64,000 nucleotides of DNA, from positions 62,001-126,000 of the forward strand of contig NZ_SEOO01000006.1 in NCBI RefSeq assembly GCF_004152865.1, read 5' to 3'. The stretch's first letter is position 1; each line of letters opens with the position of its first letter. Shown in pieces: positions 16,698-25,473 of this stretch. The stretch comes from Sphingobium cupriresistens. GTDB lineage: Bacteria; Pseudomonadota; Alphaproteobacteria; Sphingomonadales; Sphingomonadaceae. Below the pieces are notes generated by a model. It was given only the letters and a program-made list of their open reading frames with translations. It was not told where the DNA came from and did no database searches. The position numbers were made by a program, and so were the translations under genes.

Positions 16698-18737
16698 ATG
16701 CGCCGGTCCCGCCTGATCATCCTGGCCTTGTTGGTCCTGCTGCTGCTTGCAGGCGCAGGCCTTTGGCAATGGCGCGCGCGTGAGCGCGACGGCAGCGCCG
16801 CCCTGACGCGCGGTCTGGCCGCACTCGACAAGGGCGACGCGCGCACCGCGCGGATCGAGTTGATGAACGCGATCAAGGGCAATCCGCGTTCCGCTGCGGC
16901 CCACGAGGCGCAGGCACGGACGCTCGCCGAACTGGGCGACGGCGTGGGCGCGCAGGCGGCGGTGCAACGCGCCCGCGCACTGGGGGCGCCGCCGGGGCAG
17001 ACGCGCGCGGTGATGGCGCAGGCCCTGTTGCTGCAAGGCGATCTGGACGGCGCGCGGCGGGAAGCGCGGGCGGCGGATCTGCCGGTCGCATCCGCCGTGC
17101 CGGCCGCGCGGGTCGTGGCGCGCGCCGCATTGGCGCAGGGGGATTTGGGCGGCGCGCGCGTGGCGCTGGAGCAAGCGCTGGCGGCTGCGCCCCGCGATCC
17201 CGACAATTGGGTCGAACTGGGCCGTTTGCGCATCCTGTCCGGGGATCAGGCCGGCGCGATCGCCGCGGCCGACCGGGCGGTGGCGCTGGCTCCGTCCGAT
17301 GCGAAGGCGCTGACGCTGCGCGGCGAATTGGTCCGCGCGCAATATGGCCTGACTGCATCGCTGCCCTGGTTCGAACGGGCGCTGGCCGCCAATCCCGATT
17401 CGGTATCGACGCTGGAGCAATATGCCGCGACGCTGGCGGATGCCGGGCAGGCGAGTGCGATGCTGAGCCTGACCCGTCGCCTGATTGCGATCGATCCGTC
17501 CAATCCGCGCGCCTGGATGATGCAAGCGGTGATGGCGGCACGGGCAGGGGAGGGCGATCTCGCGCGCACGCTACTGGGGCGAACGCAGGGGCGGCTGGAC
17601 GGCGAACCGGCGACCCGGCTGCTGCGTGGCGTGCTGCAATTGCAGGATGGCAATCCGGTCCTGGCTGCCGATGCGCTTGGCCCGCTGGTCGCGGCGCAGC
17701 CGGACAATCGCAGCGCGCGCACGCTGCTGGCGCGGGCTTATTATAGTAATGGCGACTTTGCGTCCGCCGCCTCCACCCTGGCCCCGATGGTGGCGCAGCG
17801 CGACGCCGATCCCTATGTGCTGACGCTCGCCGCGCGCGCGCAGGAAGCGTTGGGCAACCGAGCGATGGCGGACGACATGCTGGCGCGGGCCAACTGGCCG
17901 GTGCGGGCGTCGGCGGACGTCTTCGCCAGCGCAGCGGATGGCGAACTGGCGAACGGGCCTGCGCCCGGCAGCGCCGCCACAGCGCGCGATAACGTGCCCT
18001 ATATCCGCGCGCTGCTCAGCACCGGGCGGACGGGTGACGCGGTGGCGCGGGCGCGCCTGCTGAGCCGGGCCAATCCCGGCGCGCCCGACGCCTGGCTGAT
18101 CCTGGGTGATACGCTGGGCGCGGACGGTGCTCCGCAGGAGGCGGTGCGCGCTTATGAGGCGGCGGCCAATATCCGCTTCGACCGCGCCGTCGCGCTGCGG
18201 CTGGCGGCGGCGTGGGGGCGGGTCGGCAACCCGGCGCGCGCCGGGCGGATCGTGCAGCTATTCCTGACGCAAAATCCCAATGATGTGGAGGCGCAGCGCC
18301 TGGCCGCGGGCATCGCGATACAGGCGCAGGATTGGCGTGGCGCGCTGCGGATGTTGCGCGCGGTGCAGGCGCAGGTCGGCGAGAATGACGCGGTGTTGAT
18401 GGCGGACCTGGCCCGCGCGGCGCTGGAAAGCGGCGATCGCGCGAGTGCGCGCGCCTATGCGGCGCATGGCTATCGGTTGATGCCGGGCAATCCGCTGACC
18501 GCCGACATGTTCGGCTGGGTGCTGATGAAGACCGGCGAGAAGGGGCCGGTGGTGATCGACCTGCTGGAAAAGGCGGTGGCGCTGGCGCCGCAGGCGCCTG
18601 CGCTCCAGATGCATTTGGGGCAGGCTTATGCCGCTGCGGGGCGCAAGGGGGAGGCGAAGCTGGCGCTGGGCCGGGCGGCGGCGAAGCGGGGCTTTGCGGG
18701 GAGGCAGGATGCGTTGGACGCGCTGGCCGCGCTGTAG
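16698..18737 (+). CDS. prsT: TPR-repeat protein PrsT of the exosortase system
   Basis: 679 residues from the ATG at 16698, five bases after prsR. A short basic N-terminus and one hydrophobic helix (LIILALLVLLLLAGAGLW) act as signal or anchor; there is no lipobox cysteine. The rest is alanine-rich tandem helical repeats of the tetratricopeptide kind (for example NWVELGRLRILSGDQAGAIA and AWLILGDTLGADGAPQEAVR). It corresponds to PrsT, which in other systems is a longer lipoprotein of about 900 residues, so this is a shorter form. Probably a periplasmic scaffold for polysaccharide assembly or export. Confidence 0.85.
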   Translation: MRRSRLIILALLVLLLLAGAGLWQWRARERDGSAALTRGLAALDKGDARTARIELMNAIKGNPRSAAAHEAQARTLAELGDGVGAQAAVQRARALGAPPGQTRAVMAQALLLQGDLDGARREARAADLPVASAVPAARVVARAALAQGDLGGARVALEQALAAAPRDPDNWVELGRLRILSGDQAGAIAAADRAVALAPSDAKALTLRGELVRAQYGLTASLPWFERALAANPDSVSTLEQYAATLADAGQASAMLSLTRRLIAIDPSNPRAWMMQAVMAARAGEGDLARTLLGRTQGRLDGEPATRLLRGVLQLQDGNPVLAADALGPLVAAQPDNRSARTLLARAYYSNGDFASAASTLAPMVAQRDADPYVLTLAARAQEALGNRAMADDMLARANWPVRASADVFASAADGELANGPAPGSAATARDNVPYIRALLSTGRTGDAVARARLLSRANPGAPDAWLILGDTLGADGAPQEAVRAYEAAANIRFDRAVALRLAAAWGRVGNPARAGRIVQLFLTQNPNDVEAQRLAAGIAIQAQDWRGALRMLRAVQAQVGENDAVLMADLARAALESGDRASARAYAAHGYRLMPGNPLTADMFGWVLMKTGEKGPVVIDLLEKAVALAPQAPALQMHLGQAYAAAGRKGEAKLALGRAAAKRGFAGRQDALDALAAL

Positions 18738-18745
18738 AAGAATAT

Positions 18746-18868
18746 CCGTTCGGGTTGAGCCTGTCGAAGCCCCGTTTTTCTTCACCGTCGAAAGACAGGA
18801 ATAGCCCCTTCGACTGCCCGCCTGCGGCAGGCGCTCAGGACAGACTTCGACAGGCTCAGGGCGAACGG
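18746..18868. repeat. REP-like inverted repeat element
   Basis: CCGTTCGGGTTGAGCCTG followed by TCGAAGC (18746-18770) is the imperfect inverse of CTTCGACAGGCTCAGGG followed by CGAACGG (18845-18868). A further short hairpin lies between them (GCCCGCCTGCGGCAGGC). Related copies occur at 22967-23075 and 24443-24469. Confidence 0.75.
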
Positions 18869-18880
18869 ATGTAGGCTTAT

Positions 18881-19225
18881 TTACGCCTTCGCCAGATCCA
18901 GATCGTCCAGCCGGATGCCCAGCCGCTTGATCTGCGCCGCGACCGGGGGCCAGACGCTGTCGAGGAAGCGTTCGCGTTCGGCTTCGCGCAGGCGGCGGGT
19001 CGCGCCGTCGGCGACGAACATGCCGACGCCGCGCTTCACCACCACCAGCCCGTCATCCTGAAAGCTTTGATAGGCCTTGGCCACGGTCAGCGGGTTGGCC
19101 CCCTGCGTCGCGGCGAAAGCGCGCACCGATGGCAGCAGGTCGCCGTCGGAAAATTCCCCATCCAGAATGGAGGCGGCGATGATCTCACGCAGGCGGAGAT
19201 AGACGGGTTTGGATTCGTCGGCCAT
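18881..19225 (-). CDS. Short GntR-family regulator (YtrA type)
   Basis: 114 residues. A GntR winged helix fills the N-terminus: PVYLRLREIIAASILDGEFS, LLPSVRAFAATQGANPLTVA, KAYQSFQDDGLVVVKRGVGM. Only about 40 residues follow, too short for a ligand-binding domain, which is typical of the YtrA subfamily. Those regulators usually sit next to ABC transporters; none is visible here. It may control the nitroreductase 72 bp upstream on the same strand, but nothing in the sequence proves this. Confidence 0.88.
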   Translation of the reverse strand: MADESKPVYLRLREIIAASILDGEFSDGDLLPSVRAFAATQGANPLTVAKAYQSFQDDGLVVVKRGVGMFVADGATRRLREAERERFLDSVWPPVAAQIKRLGIRLDDLDLAKA

Positions 19226-19297
19226 AGTGCATCAGTGCCATAATACAGCCATGCGGGTCAATTGACATGCTCGCCCCGCAAAGCTTTGCGCTCGCAA

Positions 19298-19876
19298 TTA
19301 TCTGTCCCAGGTAGAAACAATCGCGTCATATTCTGGCCGTGGGCGTTCTTCCTGGGCCTTGGCCGGAGTACCGATGAAAACGAATCCGGCGATCGATTCG
19401 CCCGGTCCGCCAAAGGCGGCGCGCACATCCGCATTATAGCTCGGCCATCCGGTCAGCCAGCCGCCGGCAAAGCCCAGCGCATGGGTGGCGTGCAGCAGGT
19501 TCATGATCGCCGCGCCGACGGACAATTGTTGTTCCCAGACTGGGATCTTGCTGCCCGCCACCGGCACGGACAGGGCGACCACCAGGGTCGGGGCCTGATG
19601 CGCGAACTGGTGCATCGCCTCTATCTCCAGCCGGCCGGCATCGGACTTTTCGGCGCGATAGGCGGTCTCCAGCAGATCGGCGAGCGCTGGGCGCTGATCC
19701 TGCCGCACGATCACGAAGCGCCAGGGCGCCAGCTTGCCATGGTCGGGGGTGCGCAGCGCGACCTCCAATATCCGGCGTAGTTGCGCGTCGTCGGGGCCGG
19801 GCGCGATCAGGTCGCGCGGCTTGCCGGAACGACGGGTCTGGAGGAGGGCGAGCGGGGAGGAAAGGTCGTTGAACAT
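19298..19876 (-). CDS. Nitroreductase family protein (YdjA-like)
   Basis: 192 residues, FMN-dependent nitroreductase fold. Features: RRSGKPRDL near the N-terminus for FMN phosphate, RTPDHGKLAPWRFVIV, and the later GFAGGWLTGWPSYNADVRAA and GFVFIGTPA. It would reduce nitro compounds or quinones with NAD(P)H in the cytoplasm; the true substrate is unknown. Short members of this size resemble YdjA. It is divergent from the peptide transporter at 20017 with 140 bp between. Confidence 0.9.
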   Translation of the reverse strand: MFNDLSSPLALLQTRRSGKPRDLIAPGPDDAQLRRILEVALRTPDHGKLAPWRFVIVRQDQRPALADLLETAYRAEKSDAGRLEIEAMHQFAHQAPTLVVALSVPVAGSKIPVWEQQLSVGAAIMNLLHATHALGFAGGWLTGWPSYNADVRAAFGGPGESIAGFVFIGTPAKAQEERPRPEYDAIVSTWDR

Positions 19877-20016
19877 CGCGCCGACAGATGGCGCGTCACT
19901 CGGCTGGACGCAAGGGCGGCAGGCCCTTTTGACAGGAGGAACCCATAGGTTCTAGGCTGCGCGCCATAAGCGGCCGCCGATCGGCGGGCCGGACACAAAT
20001 ATGCAAAGGGTGCCGA

Positions 20017-21540
20017 ATGGCGATTTCGGACATGAACGCGGTCGAGGCAGGCAAGACCTGGCTCGGCCATCCGCGCGGGCTGTACCTGCTCTTCTTCGCG
20101 GAAATGTGGGAGCGTTTCTCCTATTACGGGATGCGCGCCATCCTCATCTTCTACCTCACCAAACATTTTCTCTTCGGCGAGGACAAGGCCTACCTCCTCT
20201 ACGGCGCCTATACCTCGCTGGTCTATATCACGCCGGTCATCGGCGGCTATCTGGCCGACCGGTTCCTGGGGCCGCGCAAGGCGGTGCTGGTCGGCGGCGT
20301 GTTCATCGCCATCGGCCATTTCCTGATCGCCATCACCGAAGGGCCGGGGGGCCAAGACCCGCTGTTCCTCAACGGATTCTACTTCGCGCTGGCCAGCATC
20401 ATCGTGGGGACGGGGTTCCTGAAGGCCAATATTTCGGTGCTGGTGGGCGAACTCTATGCGCGCGACGATCATCGCCGCGATCCGGCCTTCTCCATCTTCT
20501 ACATGGGCATCAACATGGGCGGGATGCTCGGCCCGATCGTCTGCGGCCTGCTTGGCGAATTATGGGGCTGGAGCTGGGGCTTCGGCGCGGCGGGCGTCGG
20601 GATGCTGGCCGGTCTGGTCATGTTCGTTTGGCTCAAACCCTGGCTGTTGGGCAAGGGCGAGCCGCCCGCTCCGCAACAGTTGCGCGCTCGGACCGCGACC
20701 GGGCTTAGCCAGGAATGGACCATCTACCTGGCCGCCGCGCTGGGCGTCGCCGCGATCTGGCTGGTGATCCGCTATGCCGAACTGCTGGGCTATGCGCTGC
20801 TCGGCTTTGCGGCGCTGACGGTGGTCTATATAGTGTGGCGCACGGTCGGGACATTGGGGAGGATCGATCGCGACCGGATGTTCGCCGCGCTGTTCCTGAT
20901 CGCCCTGAACCCGCTCTTCTGGGGGCTGTTCGAACAGACGGGTTCGTCGCTCAATATCTTCACCGACCGCAATGTCGACCGCGCTATGTTGGGCTGGGAG
21001 GTGCCTGCCTCGCTGTTCCAGTCGGTCAATTCGGTATTCATCATCCTGCTGGCGCCGTTGTTCGCCGTCCTGTGGACCTTCCTCGACAAACGGCGGCTGG
21101 AGCCATCCTCGCCCGCCAAGTTCGGTATCGGTCTGGTGCTGTGCGGCGCGGGGTTCCTGGTGCTGGTCGCAGGCGCAGCGATGGCGGGGGAAAATCTGAC
21201 CCCGGTGATCTTCGTCTTCCTGATTTACCTGCTCCACACCATGGCAGAACTCTGCTTCTCGCCGGTCGGACTGTCCGCGATGACGCGATTGTCGGTGTCG
21301 AACATGGTGGGGCTGGTCATGGGCACATGGTTCCTGGCCATGGCGGCGGGCAATTTCATCGCCGGCCTGATCGCCCGCGCCACCGGCAGCGGGGAGGCGG
21401 GCGATGTGACCCAGGTGCTGGACGTGTATAGCCGCATCGGCTGGTTCGCGATCGTGGTGGGCGGACTGGTGCTACTCGTGTCGCCTTATATCAAGCGGTT
21501 GATGCATCTCGACCTGATTGGCGCGGAGGAAAAGGCATGA
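20017..21540 (+). CDS. Proton-coupled oligopeptide transporter (POT/PTR2 family)
   Basis: 507 residues with about 14 membrane helices. The POT signature ExxERFxYY is present as EMWERFSYYGMR near residue 30, followed by GGYLADRFLGPRKAVLVGG and the second signature region FSIFYMGINMGGMLGPIVCG. It imports di- and tripeptides with protons through the inner membrane. Its stop overlaps the next start (ATGA at 21537-21540), tying it to two exported amidohydrolase-like proteins: a peptide or modified amino-acid scavenging operon. Confidence 0.95.
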   Translation: MAISDMNAVEAGKTWLGHPRGLYLLFFAEMWERFSYYGMRAILIFYLTKHFLFGEDKAYLLYGAYTSLVYITPVIGGYLADRFLGPRKAVLVGGVFIAIGHFLIAITEGPGGQDPLFLNGFYFALASIIVGTGFLKANISVLVGELYARDDHRRDPAFSIFYMGINMGGMLGPIVCGLLGELWGWSWGFGAAGVGMLAGLVMFVWLKPWLLGKGEPPAPQQLRARTATGLSQEWTIYLAAALGVAAIWLVIRYAELLGYALLGFAALTVVYIVWRTVGTLGRIDRDRMFAALFLIALNPLFWGLFEQTGSSLNIFTDRNVDRAMLGWEVPASLFQSVNSVFIILLAPLFAVLWTFLDKRRLEPSSPAKFGIGLVLCGAGFLVLVAGAAMAGENLTPVIFVFLIYLLHTMAELCFSPVGLSAMTRLSVSNMVGLVMGTWFLAMAAGNFIAGLIARATGSGEAGDVTQVLDVYSRIGWFAIVVGGLVLLVSPYIKRLMHLDLIGAEEKA

Positions 21541-22946
21541 AGGCATATGGACGCGCGCTGCTGATCGCGGCGCTGCTGGCGGGGGTCGCCGGACCCGCCG
21601 TCGCGCGCAAGGACAAGGGCGAAGCGCCTATATCGCAGGGCCAGAATCAGGGATCGTCCGCCGAGCCGGACAATCCCTATCCATCGACCTACAAAGCCTA
21701 TCCCGGCCGTCCCACGGCGATCCGGGGCGCCACCATCTTCGACGGGGAGGGCGGCCGCATCGACAATGGCGTTGTATTCCTGTCCGAAGGCAAGGTGACC
21801 GCGATCGGCGGACCGGACACGCCGATCCCCGCCGATATCGCCGTGTTCGACGGCACCGGCAAATATGTGACGCCGGGCGTGATCGATATCCACAGCCATC
21901 TGGGCGACTATCCTTCGCCCGGCGTGGATGCCAATAGCGACGGCAATGAGGCGACATCCGCGGTGACGCCGCATGTCTGGGCCGAACATAGCATCTGGCC
22001 GCAGGATGCGGGCTTTTCCCGCGCGCTCGCCAATGGCGGCGTCACCAGCCTCCAGATACTGCCCGGCTCCGCCAACCTGTTTGGCGGGCGCAGCGTGACG
22101 CTCAAGAATGTCCCGGCCCGCACCATGCAGGGGATGAAATTCCCCGGCGCGCCCTATGGCCTGAAAATGGCGTGCGGCGAAAATCCCAAGCGCGTCTATG
22201 GCAGCAAGGGCCGCGAACCTTCCACCCGCATGGGCAATATGGCGGTCAATCGCCAGACCTGGATCAAGGCGCGGGAGTATCAGAAGAAGCGCGCCGCCGG
22301 AAAGGACCAGACCCGCGACCTGGGCATGGAAACGCTGGCGGACGTGCTCGAAGGCAAGATCATGGTCCACAACCATTGCTACCGCGCGGACGAGATGGCC
22401 AATGTCATCGATATGAGCAAGGAGTTCGGTTATAAGGTCGCCGCCTTCCACCATGCGGTCGAAGCGTATAAAATCGCCGACCTGCTGCGCGACAATGGCA
22501 TTTGCGCGGCTTTGTGGGGCGACTGGTATGGCTTCAAAATGGAAGCCTATGATGGCATCAAGGAGAATATTCCGCTCGTTCACCGCGCGGGCGCCTGCGC
22601 CATCGTCCATAGCGACGATCAGGATGGCATTCAGCGGCTGAATCAGGAAGCGGCCAAGGCGCTGGGCGCGGGCCGCCGCATGGGGATCGACATTTCGGAC
22701 GAGGTCGCCTGGACCTGGCTCGCCATCAACCCGGCGCGCGCCATGGGCATCGATCAGCAGACCGGCAGCCTGAAAGTGGGCAAGATGGCCGATGTCGTGC
22801 TGTGGAATGGGAACCCGTTCAGCACCTATACGCGGCCGGAAAAAGTATGGATCGACGGCGCGCTGCTGTACGACAGCGCCAATCCCAAGCTGCGGCCGGT
22901 GGTCGATTTCGAACTGGGCCAGATCGGCGCGGGAGACGTGAAATGA
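21537..22946 (+). CDS. Exported amidohydrolase with complete metal site
   Basis: 469 residues with a signal peptide (MKAYGRALLIAALLAGVAGP then AVA). The amidohydrolase beta-barrel is complete: the HxH motif at His119/His121 in GVIDIHSHLG, further metal or substrate ligands in MVHNHCYRADEM and AAFHHAVEAY, and the Asp in IVHSDDQDG, ending with the usual small beta domain KVGKMADVVLWNGNPFSTYT. Related to imidazolonepropionase-like and prolidase-like secreted hydrolases. It probably cleaves cyclic or peptide-like substrates in the periplasm, feeding the POT transporter upstream. The stop overlaps the next start (ATGA). Confidence 0.9.
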   Translation: MKAYGRALLIAALLAGVAGPAVARKDKGEAPISQGQNQGSSAEPDNPYPSTYKAYPGRPTAIRGATIFDGEGGRIDNGVVFLSEGKVTAIGGPDTPIPADIAVFDGTGKYVTPGVIDIHSHLGDYPSPGVDANSDGNEATSAVTPHVWAEHSIWPQDAGFSRALANGGVTSLQILPGSANLFGGRSVTLKNVPARTMQGMKFPGAPYGLKMACGENPKRVYGSKGREPSTRMGNMAVNRQTWIKAREYQKKRAAGKDQTRDLGMETLADVLEGKIMVHNHCYRADEMANVIDMSKEFGYKVAAFHHAVEAYKIADLLRDNGICAALWGDWYGFKMEAYDGIKENIPLVHRAGACAIVHSDDQDGIQRLNQEAAKALGAGRRMGIDISDEVAWTWLAINPARAMGIDQQTGSLKVGKMADVVLWNGNPFSTYTRPEKVWIDGALLYDSANPKLRPVVDFELGQIGAGDVK

Positions 22947-24364
22947 ACTATCCCACCAATAGAACGCCGTTCGCCCTGTTCGAACGAGCCACTGGTCTCG
23001 TTCGAATGTCGAAGGGCTCTCCATCTTGCTTGTTGAAAAGCCAGAAGGGGGCGTCGACTGGCTCAGCCCGAACGGTCCTGGGGGCCATGTTGCTCGCCGC
23101 CACGACCACTCCTGCCCTGGCCCAATCCATCGCCATCACCGGCGCGACGCTGGCCATTGGCGATGGATCGGAGCCGATCAAGAACGGCACTGTGGTCATC
23201 AGCGCGGGCAAGGTCGTCGCGGCTGGCGCAGGCGTGGTAGCGCCGGCGGGCGTCAAGACGATCGACGCCGGCGGCAAATGGGTGACGCCCGGCATCATGT
23301 CGGGCTTTTCCCGCGTCGGCCTGGCCGAAGTGCCGGCGGTCAAGGAAACCAACGACACCAGCGCCCGCTCGCTCTTCTCCGCCGCGATCGACGTCGCGCC
23401 GGTCATCAACCCACTCGCCAACCCGATCGCGATCAGCCGCACCGCGGGCGTCACCCGCGCCGTCGTCGCACCCGCGACCGGCACGAACATCTTCGCCGGG
23501 CAGGGCGCGGTGATCGATCTGGGCGCGGACATGAGCCCGATCACCCGGCCACGCGCCTTCCAATATGTCGAAATGGGCGAAGCGGGCGTCGAGGAGGCGG
23601 GCGGCAGCCGCGCGGCGATGATCCTGACCTTCAAGATGATGCTTACGCAAGCGCAGGATTATGCGAAGGCGCCCGCCAGCTATGACGGCCGATCGAAGGA
23701 CGCGCTGCTCAACCGCGTCGATGCGCAGGCGTTGGTGCCGGTCGTCAGCGGGGCGATGCCGCTAATGGTCCACGCCGAAAGCGCACGCGATATCTTGGCG
23801 GTGCTGGCCCTGCGGCAGGATTTCCCGGCACTGAAGCTGATCCTGGCCGGGGCGACCGAAGGCTGGATGGTCGCGCCGCAGATTGCGGCGGCCAAGGTGC
23901 CGGTCATCACCGCGGGTCTGGAAGACCTGCCGTCGAGCTTCGAGAAGCTGGCCGCGACCCAGAGCAATGTCGGCCGTCTCGTGAAGGCGGGCGTGTCCGT
24001 GTCGATGGGAATGCTGACCGGCGACGATGCGCTGCAATTGCGCGCGGCGACGCAACAGGCAGGCAATATGGTGGCGCTGCTGAAAGTGCCGGGCGCCACG
24101 GGTCTGAGCTGGGGCCAGGCGCTGCGCACCATCACCTCGGCTCCTGCCGAAGCGATGGGGCTGGGCGACCGGATCGGATCGCTCACCCCCGGCAAGGCGG
24201 GCGACGTGGTGATCTGGGACGGCGACCCGCTGGAAATGACGTCGGCCCCGGTCGCGGTCTGGATCGACGGCGTGCAGCAGCCGCTGGAAAACCGCCAGAC
24301 CAAGCTGCGCGACCGCTACGCGACGCCGGGCGAAGGGGCGCTGCCCAAGGCGTATGAATGGTGA
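22943..24364 (+). CDS. Exported amidohydrolase paralogue without the HxH metal motif
   Basis: 473 residues, translationally coupled to the previous gene (ATGA). After the start codon and seven further codons comes an in-frame REP-like repeat (22967-23075), so the true signal peptide core (VLGAMLLAATTTPALAQS) begins about 45 residues in. The mature part aligns with its neighbour (ITGATLAIGDGSEPIKNG; later LTPGKAGDVVIWDGDPLEMT). Where the neighbour has VTPGVIDIHSHLG, this one has VTPGIMSGFSRVGL, so both metal-binding histidines are gone. It may be a non-catalytic partner subunit or have a changed chemistry. Downstream ATG or GTG starts inside the repeat (for example the Met codon of RMSKGS) are possible. 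Confidence 0.85.
   Translation: MNYPTNRTPFALFERATGLVRMSKGSPSCLLKSQKGASTGSARTVLGAMLLAATTTPALAQSIAITGATLAIGDGSEPIKNGTVVISAGKVVAAGAGVVAPAGVKTIDAGGKWVTPGIMSGFSRVGLAEVPAVKETNDTSARSLFSAAIDVAPVINPLANPIAISRTAGVTRAVVAPATGTNIFAGQGAVIDLGADMSPITRPRAFQYVEMGEAGVEEAGGSRAAMILTFKMMLTQAQDYAKAPASYDGRSKDALLNRVDAQALVPVVSGAMPLMVHAESARDILAVLALRQDFPALKLILAGATEGWMVAPQIAAAKVPVITAGLEDLPSSFEKLAATQSNVGRLVKAGVSVSMGMLTGDDALQLRAATQQAGNMVALLKVPGATGLSWGQALRTITSAPAEAMGLGDRIGSLTPGKAGDVVIWDGDPLEMTSAPVAVWIDGVQQPLENRQTKLRDRYATPGEGALPKAYEW
22967..23075. repeat. REP-like element inside the amidohydrolase N-terminus
   Basis: It begins CCGTTCGCCCTGTTCGAACG and ends GACTGGCTCAGCCCGAACGG, and has an inner hairpin CGAACGAG/CTCGTTCG. It is read in frame and encodes the peptide KGASTGSAR, the usual translation of this repeat family. 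Confidence 0.75.
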
Positions 24365-24384
24365 GGGGGGGCTTCGGCCTCCTT
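24365..24384 (+). terminator. Hairpin with UUCG loop after the amidohydrolase operon
   Basis: A G run (24365-24371) plus C pairs with GCCTCCTT (24377-24384) around TTCG, with three G-T wobbles. The T tail is weak (CGCCTTT). Confidence 0.45.
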
Positions 24385-24874
24385 CGCCTTTGGGCCTGAT
24401 GTTGCGGTTGTCGGCGCGAGCCGCTCTATAGCTTCACCGCGGCCCCTTCGACAGGCCCAGGACAGGCTTGATCGGGGGGGGGGGCGCTTTTTTTCGCGTA
24501 TCGAAGGGCGCGGGATGCCTGATTAAGCTCCAGCATGACGAGAGCGAATATTTGCTCACGACAGCCATTGGGAAACCACATACGCAGCGCCAACTTGGAT
24601 CACATAGTGATAGATATTTCAGGTCATCATGTCTGTTTGAGACGATAGCTTTTACAAAGCCGACCTTCCGCAAACCACCCTTTGCCGTCAATCCGCTGTC
24701 CACGCAGTCGCGCGGCTGCGTCGATCCGGCGCCAAGCGCGACTCTCATGCGCGATATGCGGGAGGTTAGAGAAGTTCCGCGACCAATCCGTTGAAATCGA
24801 AAAGATCGAAGCGAGCAGGTCCCATCCGAAAGCCCGGAAAATCACACCGCAAAGCGCATGTCCAGGGCTGGACC
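24385..24874. other. Intergenic stretch, 490 bp, no supported gene
   Basis: Contains a partial REP-like unit (24443-24469, core CTTCGACAGGCCCAGGACAG), a run of eleven G followed shortly by eight T (24474-24484; T run in the next ten bases), and then a less GC-rich stretch up to about 24880. Short frames here have no ribosome site, domain or codon bias, and I reject them as genes. The end of the SH3 protein gene (minus strand) borders it. Confidence 0.7.
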
Positions 24875-25345
24875 CTAGCTACCGGTAGCGCCCCACACGT
24901 CGCTGGCCTTCACATAGCCGCGCTGGCCCTTGGCGTCGAAATTGCACCAGCCGCCCGAACAATCGCCCAGCCGCCCGACCACGCCGCGTTCCGCCCGGAA
25001 CAGCGCCCGCGCGCCATCGCGCGGCGATTCGCGCAGCGGCGCGACTTCGGACCGGACGATCGCGGTCGGCGTATCGCTCAGCAGGCGGACATGCATCCAG
25101 CCCTGCGCGCCGTCGGGGTCTTCCACTTTGCGCCACAGGCCCAGCACCTGCACCACCTTCACCGGCAGGTCGCGGCGGCGGTAGATCCAGTTGGACGGGT
25201 AATCCAGGCTCGGCCCGACGCGCATCCGCGCTTCGTCCTGCGACAGCGACGCCCAATAGGGGACCGGCTTGCCCGGCCCGGCCCATGCGGCGCTCGCCGC
25301 CATCAAGGACGCGACCACGCCCGCGCCCAGCAAAAGACGCTTCAT
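24875..25345 (-). CDS. Exported SH3-domain protein
   Basis: About 156 residues from the ATG at 25345 (MKRLLLGAGVVASLMAASA then AWA, a clean signal peptide). A longer frame to 25408 would bury the signal. Two bacterial SH3 modules follow: ARMRVGPSLDYPSNWIYRRR with LPVKVVQVLGLWRKVEDPDG, and APLRESPRDGARALFRAERG with GWCNFDAKGQRGYVKASDVW. Such proteins bind cell wall or other periplasmic partners; the exact role is unknown. It is divergent from the 2-hydroxyacid dehydrogenase. Confidence 0.85.
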   Translation of the reverse strand: MKRLLLGAGVVASLMAASAAWAGPGKPVPYWASLSQDEARMRVGPSLDYPSNWIYRRRDLPVKVVQVLGLWRKVEDPDGAQGWMHVRLLSDTPTAIVRSEVAPLRESPRDGARALFRAERGVVGRLGDCSGGWCNFDAKGQRGYVKASDVWGATGS

Positions 25346-25473
25346 TCCAGACCCGAACCCATAGTCACCCATGGCCTTCCCATACTCCCGGCTGGCCCGC
25401 CCCGACAAGCGTTGATGTCACCTGTCGCCATATCCGCTTGACCGGCGGCGCGGGCGGGCATAGCGGCTTTGCC

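Noticed and set aside
24468-24794. 108-codon frame in the gap before the SH3 gene
   Set aside because: It starts in the homopolymer region, has mixed codon use and encodes no recognisable domain. It could be a relic but nothing supports a gene.
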